A DNA stretch of 53,349 nucleotides from Alphaproteobacteria bacterium. GTDB lineage: Bacteria > Pseudomonadota > Alphaproteobacteria > UBA2966 > CAIVPW01. The notes beneath the pieces were generated by a model. The model was not told the DNA's origin. It was given only the letters and a program-made list of their open reading frames with translations, and did not search any database. Each line of letters begins with the position of its first letter. The first letter of the stretch is position 1. The position numbers were made by a program, and so were the translations under genes. Location of the stretch: the NCBI GenBank assembly GCA_016869235.1, contig VGER01000002.1, positions 71,801-125,149 on the forward strand, in the 5' to 3' direction. This document shows, piece by piece, positions 43,214-52,166 of this stretch.

Positions 43214-43678
43214 TCAGAACCAGCGCCGCACCCGCCGCACGTAAGCCGCATACTCCGCGGGGAAGCGCGCGGCGAGGTAGGCCTCCTCTCGCGCGACGAT
43301 GGTGCGCTGCAGAACGGCCCACGCCAGCAGCGACGACGCCGCGATCCAGACGGAGTCCAGCCACAACCCAGCACCGAGATGCGCGAGGAGCATGCCGAGG
43401 TAGATGGGATTGCGTCCCAGCCGGTAAACGCCCCCCTTCGCGAGAGCCGCAACCCCAACGCGAGGATCGGGGCTGGCGCCAACGCGCCGCAACGCGACAA
43501 TCGCCAGCAGCACCAGCACGACTCCGAGCGCCACCAGCACGATGCCGGCCCAGGAGACGCCGGCCCTGAGGGTGAAGGCAGTAGGCCAAAGCCACTCCAG
43601 GACGCCGCCGCCGACGCCGAACAGCGTCACCGTCAACGGTGGCGGAAACGGCATGCCGACGGCGTCTCGCGATTCCAC
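43214..43678 (-). CDS. Isoprenylcysteine methyltransferase-like (ICMT/PEMT) membrane protein
   Basis: A 154-aa membrane protein. Core motif GGVYRLGRNPIYLGMLLAHLG, then a helix pair and the C-terminal REEAYLAARFPAEYAAYVRRVRRWF; both form the SAM-binding site in ICMT/PEMT relatives. Such bacterial members methylate unknown small or lipid substrates. MPFPPPL eight codons in is an alternative start. It lies 24 bp after a damaged paralogue on the same strand, so this is a tandem pair. Confidence 0.83.
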   Translation of the reverse strand: MESRDAVGMPFPPPLTVTLFGVGGGVLEWLWPTAFTLRAGVSWAGIVLVALGVVLVLLAIVALRRVGASPDPRVGVAALAKGGVYRLGRNPIYLGMLLAHLGAGLWLDSVWIAASSLLAWAVLQRTIVAREEAYLAARFPAEYAAYVRRVRRWF

Positions 43679-43702
43679 CGCCCGACCTCCTGCATCCAGG
43701 CC

Positions 43703-44828
<1,126 letters not shown>

Positions 44829-44902
44829 CGGCGGTCCATCCGGCATTCACGACACCGTCGACGATTTCCGAAAGAACCTGATCAGGGAGAGAGGGCGAAC
44901 GC

Positions 44903-46315
44903 ATGGCCAGCGGCAAAGATGTTTTGAAGATGATCTCGGACAACAAGGTCGAGTACGTCGACCTTCGCTTCACCGACACCAAGGGCAAGGAGCAGCACGT
45001 GTCCGTGCCGGCGTCCGCCTTCGGTGATTCCAAGTTCACCTCCGGCCATGCCTTTGACGGCTCATCGATCTCCGGCTGGAAAGGCATCGAGGCGTCCGAC
45101 ATGCTGCTCATGCCGGACCCGGAAACCGCGGTGATGGATCCATTCCGTGCCGTCCCCACCCTGAACATCACCTGCGACGTGCTGGAGCCCTCTACCGGCC
45201 AGGCATATGAGCGCGACCCGCGCTCGCTCGCCAAGCGCTGCGAGGCCTACGTCAAGTCATCGGGCATTGGCGACACCATCTACTTCGGCCCCGAGCCCGA
45301 GTTCTTCATCTTCGACAGCGTCACTTGGTCGGTCGACATGTCGGGCTCGGCCGTGAAGATCCACTCGACCGAGGCGTCGTGGTCCACTGGCATCGACTAC
45401 CCGGCGGGCAACATGGCCCACCGTCCGGCCGTCAAGGGGGGCTACTTCCCGGTGCCGCCGGTCGACAGCCAGCAGGACATTCGCTCCGAGATGTGCACGA
45501 TGCTCACCAAGATGGGCGTGCCCGTCGAGGTGCACCACCACGAGGTGGCGGGCGCCGGCCAGAACGAGATCGGCACTAAGTTCGGCGCCCTTACCCGCCG
45601 CGCCGACTGGACCCAGGTCCTGAAGTACGTGGTGACCAGCGTTGCCGCCAGACACGGCAAGACGGCGACCTTCATGCCGAAGCCGATCGTCGGCGACAAC
45701 GGCTCGGGCATGCACTGCCATCAGTCGGTGTGGAAGGGCGGCAAGAACCTGTTCGCCGGCGAAGGCTACGCCGGCATGTCGGAGTTCGCGCTGTTCTACA
45801 TTGGCGGCATCATCAAGCACGCTCGCGCGCTCAACGCCATCACCAACCCTGGCACCAACAGCTACAAGCGACTGGTGCCGGGCTTCGAAGCTCCGGTCAT
45901 GCTCGCCTACTCGGCGCGCAACCGCTCGGCGTCGATCCGAATTCCGTACGTCGACAGCCCGAACGCCCGCCGCATCGAGGTGCGATTCCCCGACCCGACC
46001 TGCAACCCGTACCTTGCCTTTGCGGCGATGACGATGGCCGGTCTCGATGGCGTCATGAACAAGATCCATCCGGGCGCCGCCTCGGACAAGAACCTGTACG
46101 ACCTGCCGCCGGAGGAAGAGAAGAAGATCCCGACGGTTTGCTCGTCGCTCGATCAAGCACTCGAGGCGCTCGATAAGGACCGCGGCTTCCTCACCAAGGG
46201 CGGCGTGTTCTCGAACGACCTCATCGACGCGTACATCGAACTCAAGATGCAGGAGGTCACGCGCTTCCGCATGACCACCCATCCGGTCGAGTTCGACATG
46301 TACTACTCGATGTAG
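44903..46315 (+). CDS. glnA: Glutamine synthetase type I (adenylylated class)
   Basis: Makes glutamine from glutamate, ammonium and ATP; 470 aa, dodecamer. Motifs: [16 protein letters not shown] (latch and active site), the metal-binding [40 protein letters not shown] and [10 protein letters not shown]. The adenylylation site Tyr399 lies in [10 protein letters not shown], so control by GlnE is expected. It has a good ribosome site (GAGAGAGG) and is followed by a strong bidirectional terminator. Confidence 0.98.
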   Translation: MASGKDVLKMISDNKVEYVDLRFTDTKGKEQHVSVPASAFGDSKFTSGHAFDGSSISGWKGIEASDMLLMPDPETAVMDPFRAVPTLNITCDVLEPSTGQAYERDPRSLAKRCEAYVKSSGIGDTIYFGPEPEFFIFDSVTWSVDMSGSAVKIHSTEASWSTGIDYPAGNMAHRPAVKGGYFPVPPVDSQQDIRSEMCTMLTKMGVPVEVHHHEVAGAGQNEIGTKFGALTRRADWTQVLKYVVTSVAARHGKTATFMPKPIVGDNGSGMHCHQSVWKGGKNLFAGEGYAGMSEFALFYIGGIIKHARALNAITNPGTNSYKRLVPGFEAPVMLAYSARNRSASIRIPYVDSPNARRIEVRFPDPTCNPYLAFAAMTMAGLDGVMNKIHPGAASDKNLYDLPPEEEKKIPTVCSSLDQALEALDKDRGFLTKGGVFSNDLIDAYIELKMQEVTRFRMTTHPVEFDMYYSM

Positions 46316-46337
46316 GACGCTCGCGCTGCAAAACGAA

Positions 46338-46368
46338 ACGGGGGCCCCAGCGGCCCCCGTCTTGTTTT
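46338..46368 (+). terminator. Bidirectional Rho-independent terminator between glnA and the RDD gene
   Basis: The stem ACGGGGGCC / GGCCCCCGT (46338-46346 with 46352-46360) has a 5-nt loop and is followed by CTTGTTTT on the plus strand. On the minus strand the flank reads TTCGTTTTGC, so it can also end the convergent RDD transcript. Confidence 0.85.
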
Positions 46369-46373
46369 CCGCG

Positions 46374-46727
46374 TCAGGCGCCGCGGCGGATTACCAGCGT
46401 GCGCGCGAGGACGTCATGCAGTCCCTGCTTGCGAGAATGGAATGCGATGAGCAGGAAGCCGCCCAACAGCAGGAAGGCGGAGATCCCCTTGCCTGCATAG
46501 CGGCCGCAGGCGCGCGAGAACGAGATGCGCTGACCTTCCGTGTCCACGACCCGCATGCCCAACAGGCGCTTGCCCGGCGATGCCTGCAGGCGCGACGACT
46601 CGAAGAACGAGAAGCACAGCCAGTCGAACAGCAGTAGCGTCGCGTCGATCGCAAATGCCGCCAAGCGGCGCGTCAAGCCGCCGAACACCGGCCGATCGAG
46701 GGTGGACGTCTGCGGGACAGTCGTCAT
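46374..46727 (-). CDS. RDD family membrane protein, short form
   Basis: A 117-aa product. RDD motif RRLAAFAIDATLLLFDWLCFSFFESS, then SPGKRLLGMRVVDTEGQRISFSRACGRYAGK, a second helix (ISAFLLLGGFLLIAF) and LHDVLARTLVIRR. Family members usually have two helices and a loop between the RDD Arg/Asp and the FESS segment. Here only about 15 residues separate them, so roughly one helix is missing, with the frame kept. Function is unknown. The start overlaps the hydrolase stop by 4 bp. Confidence 0.85.
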   Translation of the reverse strand: MTTVPQTSTLDRPVFGGLTRRLAAFAIDATLLLFDWLCFSFFESSRLQASPGKRLLGMRVVDTEGQRISFSRACGRYAGKGISAFLLLGGFLLIAFHSRKQGLHDVLARTLVIRRGA

Positions 46728-48220
46728 TGGGTTTGGAACGAGATGGGTGCCAAGACGATGCGGTCTAGGGCAAGCGGCTCGCTGCGCAGGAATGCCACCA
46801 CCATCTCCGCGATGCGCGGCGAAGACAGCAGCAAGTCATCGTCGTGGGCTGCCCCTTCGATCACAAGGTGGCTGGCGTTGAGGAAGCCCTCCATGACCTC
46901 CTTGGCGTTCTCGACCGGCGTGCGCACGTCTAGGGTGCCGCTGATGAACAACGTGAAGACGTCCGATTGGACCGCCTCACGGAAGTCTGGTCCGAGCACG
47001 GGTGCCGTCCAGGCCGCGCAGGCCGCGCGCAGGGGAATGTTGGCAAAGTCGCGAAGGATTGCCGCCTCCGCCTCCGCAGCGATCCGCTCCAGGCGCTCGG
47101 GTTCCACCCCGGCCGTGCAGCCCATGGCGACGCTCATCAGCGACGCCGCGTTGTTCTGGCGCGCGACGGCCGCCAGTTGCGCGAGCCCGCGAAAGTCGCC
47201 CTCGAGCATGTACGCAACGGCGCGCGGCAAGGTGGCCAACCGATCGCGCTCACCGAGGAGCGAGTAGATCCAGCTCTCTACGTCCAGCCGACCGAGGACA
47301 ACCTCGATGGGCTCCGGTCCCGGCAGGACGACCCGCGGCGGCGCCTCATCCACCTCCTCCAGCAGATCCCGGATCGCGGCGCGGAAATCGGGGAATCTCG
47401 ACACCGAGGCACTCACCGCCGCCGCCACGCGGTTGAATGCAGCGTCTATCGCGGACGGCAGCTTGTAGACCTGGTGCGGCGCCTCGACTCCCGCCAGCAC
47501 CACACTGGAGACACGGTCGGGGAACAGGCGCATGTACTCCATCGCCACCTGCGTGCCGTACCCGATGGCGACGAGATTGATCCGGTCGAGCCCCAGGGCG
47601 GCGCGCAGGTCGTCGATGTCCATGGCGCTTTCGCGCGTGTTGAAGGCGCCAAGGTCCGCTTCCCCGGCGAACTCGCGCATGCACTCACGGATGTGTGCAG
47701 CGATTATCGGCGCGCGCCTCTCCACAGTCGCCTCCTCGTAGGGAGGAAATGAATAGCGGCCGCTGCACCGCAACTCCGGTGGGGAGAACCGGGTCCCGCG
47801 CTGGTCGAGCACGATCAGGTCGCCCGCCTGCCGCAGCTGCATCAGGAACTCGAAGCGATCGCCTGCCGCCGAGAGCGTCGCCGAGTCGCCCGGGCCGCCC
47901 GCGAGGTACACGGTTGCGGTGCCGGGATCGTTCGTGGCCGCCGCGAAGCGAAGGAAGTGCAGATCCACTGTCGGTCCGCTGCTGCGCTCGCGGTTCTGCG
48001 GGACGACAAGGCGGCCCTCGTCTGCCCGCGCCGTCGCGGGATAGAGATAGTAGTCGTTGGTGGCAAACAGTACCGGCGTGAGCGTGAGGTCGCCGACCAC
48101 CACCGGAGGGCCCAATCTTCGCGCGATCGGGCTGGCCAACTGGCGCTGCGTGGCAACCCATGCGCCGGCGGCAAACAGTGCCGCGACGGCGAGAACGCCG
48201 AGCCACTTGAGGATCCCCAC
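46724..48220 (-). CDS. Membrane-anchored alpha/beta hydrolase-like protein lacking the nucleophile
   Basis: A 498-aa protein with an N-terminal anchor or signal helix (~4-22). It belongs to the proline iminopeptidase / TAP-like group: the oxyanion motif YLAGGPGDSA is at ~105-114, DQRGTRFSPP follows, and the catalytic Asp431 (SGTLDVRTP) and His459 (EGAAHDDD) are in place. The nucleophile elbow, normally GVSYGT, reads AIGYGT: Gly220 (GGG codon at 47561-47563) replaces Ser. It should therefore not act as a serine hydrolase and may be a binding protein, or use another residue. Probably co-transcribed with the RDD gene. Confidence 0.82.
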   Translation of the reverse strand: MGILKWLGVLAVAALFAAGAWVATQRQLASPIARRLGPPVVVGDLTLTPVLFATNDYYLYPATARADEGRLVVPQNRERSSGPTVDLHFLRFAAATNDPGTATVYLAGGPGDSATLSAAGDRFEFLMQLRQAGDLIVLDQRGTRFSPPELRCSGRYSFPPYEEATVERRAPIIAAHIRECMREFAGEADLGAFNTRESAMDIDDLRAALGLDRINLVAIGYGTQVAMEYMRLFPDRVSSVVLAGVEAPHQVYKLPSAIDAAFNRVAAAVSASVSRFPDFRAAIRDLLEEVDEAPPRVVLPGPEPIEVVLGRLDVESWIYSLLGERDRLATLPRAVAYMLEGDFRGLAQLAAVARQNNAASLMSVAMGCTAGVEPERLERIAAEAEAAILRDFANIPLRAACAAWTAPVLGPDFREAVQSDVFTLFISGTLDVRTPVENAKEVMEGFLNASHLVIEGAAHDDDLLLSSPRIAEMVVAFLRSEPLALDRIVLAPISFQTQ

Positions 48221-48301
48221 CGCGCGCTCCCCGTTGCTCCCGGGATATGGGCGGCTCCATGCTCAGCACAAGTCTGGCGCGCCCGCCGATACTATATCTG
48301 G

Positions 48302-48330
48302 TTGGTAGCGGTCCTAGGCGACCCTATACT
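48302..48330 (+). promoter_or_regulatory. Sigma-70 promoter of parE, implying a (nearly) leaderless mRNA
   Basis: TTGGTA (48302-48307), a 17-nt spacer and TATACT (48325-48330). The parE ATG is at 48340, only 9 bp after the -10, so transcription from here would start within a few bases of the start codon. No Shine-Dalgarno precedes it. Confidence 0.6.
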
Positions 48331-48339
48331 CCGGGCCCC

Positions 48340-50355
48340 ATGAACGACCTGTTTTCCTTGTCCAAGGGCGCCGGGAAGGATTCCAAACGCACGTCCAGTG
48401 GGCCGTCGGGAAAGTACACCGCGCGCGACATCGAGGTGCTCGAGGGCCTTGAGCCGGTCCGCCGGCGTCCCGGCATGTACATCGGCGGCGTCGATGAGAA
48501 CGGGCTCCACCACCTTGCGGCCGAGATCCTCGACAACGCCATGGACGAAGCGGTTGCAGGCTACGCGAGCCGCATCGAGATGAGCCTCGCCGCCGACGGA
48601 TCGCTCACCATCGACGATAACGGCCGCGGCATCCCGGTCGACAAGCACCCGAAGTGCAAGAACCGGTCGGCGCTCGAGGTCATCCTGACGACGCTGCATT
48701 CGGGCGCCAAGTTCAGCGACAAGGTCTACCACACGGCAGGCGGACTGCACGGCGTGGGCGCTTCGGTGGTGAATGCGTTGTCCGAGCGTCTCACGGTCGA
48801 AGTCGCCCGTGACGGCCACCTGTGGTCGCAGTCGTTCGAACGCGGCATCGCCAAGGGCAAGCTCAAGGACGCGGGCGTGGTGCGCAACCGGCGCGGCACC
48901 AAGATCACGTTCTGGCCAGACACCAAGATCTTCGGCGAGGGCGCGCGCTTCCGTCCGGCGCGGCTCTATCGCATGGCGCGATCAAAGGCGTACCTGTTCC
49001 GCGGGGTCGAAATCCGCTGGGAGTGCGATCCTAAGCTGCTCGGCAAGGACGCCGCGGTTCCGACGTCCGAAACGCTACATTTTTCTGGCGGCCTTGCCGA
49101 TTACCTCGCCGCCGAACTGGGCGAGCGCACAACGGCGACGCCAGCGCCGTTCGCGGGCCGCGTCTCCTTGCCCGGTCAGCGCGGCGAAGCCGAATGGGCG
49201 GTGGCGTGGCCCACGGAAGGCGACGCCAGACTGATGTCTTCGTACTGCAACACAGTGCCGACGCCGGGCGGCGGCACGCACGTGCAGGGCTTGCGTAACG
49301 CGCTGGCAAAGGGCCTTCGCGCGTACGGCGAGCTGATTGGCAACCGCCGCGTCGCGCAAGTGATGCCGGAGGACGTCGTCGACTCCACCTCGGCGGTGCT
49401 CTCGGTGTTCATTCCCGAGCCGCTGTTCCATGGCCAGACCAAGGACAAGCTCGGCAATCCGGAAGCCGCAAAACTTGTCGAGCAGGTCGTACGCGACCAC
49501 TTCGACCATTGGCTGTCCGGCGCGCCCGACATGGCCAACGGGCTGCTCGAGTTCGTCATCCAGCGGGCCGAGGAACGTCTCGCGCGCAAGGCCGACAAGG
49601 ACGTGGCGCGCAAGACAGCCACGCGCAAGCTGCGGCTGCCGGGCAAGCTCGCTGACTGCTCGCGCACCGACGCCAAGGGCACCGAGCTGCTGCTGGTCGA
49701 GGGCGACTCGGCCGGTGGTACTGCCAAGCAGGCGCGCAACCGGGAGACGCAGGCGGTGCTGCCGCTGCGCGGCAAGATCCTCAACGTCGCCAGCGCCGCG
49801 AGCGGAAAGATGCAGGCTAATCAGGAGATTTCCGATCTCCTGCTTGCCTTGGGTTGCCAAACCGGCGAGCGTTACAAGGAAGGCGAACTGCGGTACGAGA
49901 AGGTCATCATCATGACCGACGCAGATGTGGACGGCGCCCACATCGCCTCGCTCTTGATGACGTTCTTTTACCGCCAGCTGCCCGGCCTGATTCGCGACGG
50001 ACACCTCTACCTCGCCATGCCTCCCCTCTACCGCCTCACCCACGGCGCCACCACCGTGTACGCACGCGATGACGCGCACAAGGACCAGCTGCTCAAGACC
50101 ACGTTCGCCGGCCATGGGGGCGCGGCGCGCAAGGTTGAGATCAGCCGCTTCAAGGGTCTCGGGGAGATGCCGGCGGCGCAGCTGAAATCGACCACCATGG
50201 ACCCGGCGCAACGCACGCTGCTGCGCGTGGTTGTGGCAGACGGACGGAGGCGTCAGACCGACGATCTCGTCGAGCGCCTGATGGGGCGCAAGCCGGAGCT
50301 GCGGCTCGAGTTCATCCAGGAGCACGCGCCGGAAGTGGAGGATCTCGATGTTTAG
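48340..50355 (+). CDS. parE: DNA topoisomerase IV subunit B
   Basis: ATPase subunit of topoisomerase IV, which separates daughter chromosomes; 671 aa. GHKL ATPase motifs: EILDNAMDEA, DDNGRGIPVDKHP and HTAGGLHGVGASVVNALS. The transducer region is followed by the TOPRIM domain (LLVEGDSAGGTAKQARNRETQAVLPLRGKILNV and MTDADVDGAHI). It ends in ERLMGRKPELRLEFIQEHAPEVEDLDV, the ParE rather than GyrB tail. The start MNDLFSLSKGAG is chosen over an upstream in-frame ATG because the promoter overlaps that part. Confidence 0.94.
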   Translation: MNDLFSLSKGAGKDSKRTSSGPSGKYTARDIEVLEGLEPVRRRPGMYIGGVDENGLHHLAAEILDNAMDEAVAGYASRIEMSLAADGSLTIDDNGRGIPVDKHPKCKNRSALEVILTTLHSGAKFSDKVYHTAGGLHGVGASVVNALSERLTVEVARDGHLWSQSFERGIAKGKLKDAGVVRNRRGTKITFWPDTKIFGEGARFRPARLYRMARSKAYLFRGVEIRWECDPKLLGKDAAVPTSETLHFSGGLADYLAAELGERTTATPAPFAGRVSLPGQRGEAEWAVAWPTEGDARLMSSYCNTVPTPGGGTHVQGLRNALAKGLRAYGELIGNRRVAQVMPEDVVDSTSAVLSVFIPEPLFHGQTKDKLGNPEAAKLVEQVVRDHFDHWLSGAPDMANGLLEFVIQRAEERLARKADKDVARKTATRKLRLPGKLADCSRTDAKGTELLLVEGDSAGGTAKQARNRETQAVLPLRGKILNVASAASGKMQANQEISDLLLALGCQTGERYKEGELRYEKVIIMTDADVDGAHIASLLMTFFYRQLPGLIRDGHLYLAMPPLYRLTHGATTVYARDDAHKDQLLKTTFAGHGGAARKVEISRFKGLGEMPAAQLKSTTMDPAQRTLLRVVVADGRRRQTDDLVERLMGRKPELRLEFIQEHAPEVEDLDV

Positions 50356-51256
50356 TGCCTCGGTGGACGAACCGGCGTCAGTTGCCGACCATCTGCAGGA
50401 CCTGCTGGCGCACCACAGCGGCGACATCCGCGCCGGCGCAAAGGCGCTGCATAACCTCGCCGAGCAAGTGGGCAACACCGAGGACGCGGCGCGCTTTGCG
50501 TCAGTCGTCGCGCACGTCGTCGGCGAAGAGTCGGGCAACTGGGACCTCGCCCGCAATCTGATCGCTTCCCTCGAGGCGCGCTACCGCAAGAGCGTCGGAG
50601 TGCAGGGCAACATGGCGGTTGCCTGTTACCTGACCAGCCATTGGCTCGCGGGTGTGGAAGCCGAGACTCGTGCCATGGCCGCGGCGGAGGAGAGCGCGCT
50701 CTCGGTGTGCGTATGGATCCGGCTCTCCGCGGCGCATGCCTTCCAGGGCCAGCGCGATTGGCCGTCGTGCTTCGCGATTTTCGGACAGACCCTCGACCTC
50801 GCCAACGGGTTGAGCGCCGGCTCCCGCCACGATACGGCCATCGCCGCGGTGACGAACAACCTGGCCAGCGACCTATTGGAGTTCGAGCACCGCACCGCCG
50901 CGCACGACGAGGCGCTCGAGCGGGCCGCCCTGCTAAGCCACGCCATGTGGCAGCGCGCGGGCAGCTGGATTCACCAGCAGCGCGCCGAGTACCTGCTCGC
51001 CCTCGCCTACAACGCCCTGCGGCACCATGACGAGGCGCGGCAGGCGGCGGAACGGGCGATCGCCATCATGGAAGGGCACGGCGACGAGCCGGTGGACCGC
51101 GCCTTCATCAACATTGAGCTGGCGCTGGCGTTGCGCGCGTTGAAGCGGGAGGGCGAGTTCGAAGCCGCGCGCAAGCGCGCCCAGGAGATCGCCGCGCAGT
51201 TCGACGACCCTGGACTGAAACAATGGTTTCAGTCCAAGTACGCGCGCATCGCCTAG
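50348..51256 (+). CDS. Helical-repeat (TPR-like) protein of unknown function
   Basis: A 302-aa soluble protein without signal peptide. It is almost entirely helical and Ala/Glu-rich, with TPR-like spacing in WIHQQRAEYLLALAYNALRHHDEARQAAERAIAIM and the preceding NNLASDLLEFEHRTAAHDEALERAALL. The N-terminus (HLQDLLAHHSGDIRAGAKALHNLAEQVGN) also looks helical. The ATG overlaps the parE stop by 8 bp in another frame, so it is probably translationally coupled to parE. Function not recognised; a protein-protein interaction role is inferred. Confidence 0.75.
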   Translation: MFSASVDEPASVADHLQDLLAHHSGDIRAGAKALHNLAEQVGNTEDAARFASVVAHVVGEESGNWDLARNLIASLEARYRKSVGVQGNMAVACYLTSHWLAGVEAETRAMAAAEESALSVCVWIRLSAAHAFQGQRDWPSCFAIFGQTLDLANGLSAGSRHDTAIAAVTNNLASDLLEFEHRTAAHDEALERAALLSHAMWQRAGSWIHQQRAEYLLALAYNALRHHDEARQAAERAIAIMEGHGDEPVDRAFINIELALALRALKREGEFEAARKRAQEIAAQFDDPGLKQWFQSKYARIA

Positions 51257-51299
51257 TACCGCACCAGGCCTAGCGCGTCGCGGTCGGCGCACCCGCGCT

Positions 51300-51998
51300 C
51301 TATGCCAACCACGCCTGCAGGGCCGCCGTCACCGCCCTCGGGTTCTCGATCGGCGAGAAGTGCCCCGCCGCGGGGATGACCACCAACGTGGCGCCTGGAA
51401 TCGCACTGGCCATTTCCTCGGCGCGGTCCTTGGGCGTGATCTGATCCTCCGCGCCAACCAGCACGGTGGTCGGAATGCCGATCCTGGCTAGATCGCCCGT
51501 ACTGTCGGCGCGCCCCAGGTTGGCAAGCTGCTGGTGGACGAAGCCTTCCACACCCACGGCGTTGGACATCTCCTCGACGATCCCCACCAGGCGGGCGTCC
51601 GCGTGATGCCGGGGCGCCAGGAACCCAGGCATCAGCATCGGTAGGACGGCGTCGATGCCTTCCCGAATCGCCAACTCCATAAGCATGCGGCGGCGCGATG
51701 ACTGCTCGGCGGTGTCGCTCCGCGCGGTGGTGTCCACTAGGCATAGGCGGTCCACGCGCAAGGGGGCACGGCGGAGGATTTCGAATGCCATGTAGCCGCC
51801 CATGGAAAGGCCAGCCAGGGCGAAGCGCTCCGGGGCCCCGCGCAGAACGGCATCGGCCAGCCCCGCCATGGTGTCCGCGGCCGCGCTGTCGGCCACGGTT
51901 ATCGGCCTGCCCCGCCCCAGCACCGCCACCTGATCGGCCCACAAGCGGGCGGTATTCAGCAGGCCCGGTATCAGAATCAGTGGCAATTGGGCGTTCAC
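51300..51998 (-). CDS. Alpha/beta hydrolase
   Basis: A 232-aa hydrolase from a GTG (VNAQLPLILIPGLLNTARLW). The full triad is visible: nucleophile Ser in LAGLSMGGYMAFE, Asp in LVGAEDQITP and His in PAAGHFSPIENP, with the oxyanion region at PGLLN. It resembles esterase or 3-oxoadipate enol-lactonase-like enzymes; the substrate is unknown. Convergent with the parE-TPR pair, with 43 bp between. No Shine-Dalgarno is obvious; an AT-rich CACAATATAAG lies just before the GTG. Confidence 0.85.
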   Translation of the reverse strand: MNAQLPLILIPGLLNTARLWADQVAVLGRGRPITVADSAAADTMAGLADAVLRGAPERFALAGLSMGGYMAFEILRRAPLRVDRLCLVDTTARSDTAEQSSRRRMLMELAIREGIDAVLPMLMPGFLAPRHHADARLVGIVEEMSNAVGVEGFVHQQLANLGRADSTGDLARIGIPTTVLVGAEDQITPKDRAEEMASAIPGATLVVIPAAGHFSPIENPRAVTAALQAWLA

Positions 51999-52166
51999 GC
52001 CTTATATTGTGCCCGATTTCGTGCGGTACCGAACTCGGCCAAAAGGGTTCGCCCGCACAGCCAGAGCGCAACCCGCGGGTGCGCGCGAGCGTCGGCGCTA
52101 CCCCACTCGGGACATTTTCCGAAGGCGAAGCGCCCGTTGGCGCGCCCCCGCGCAGTATTAGGTGTA

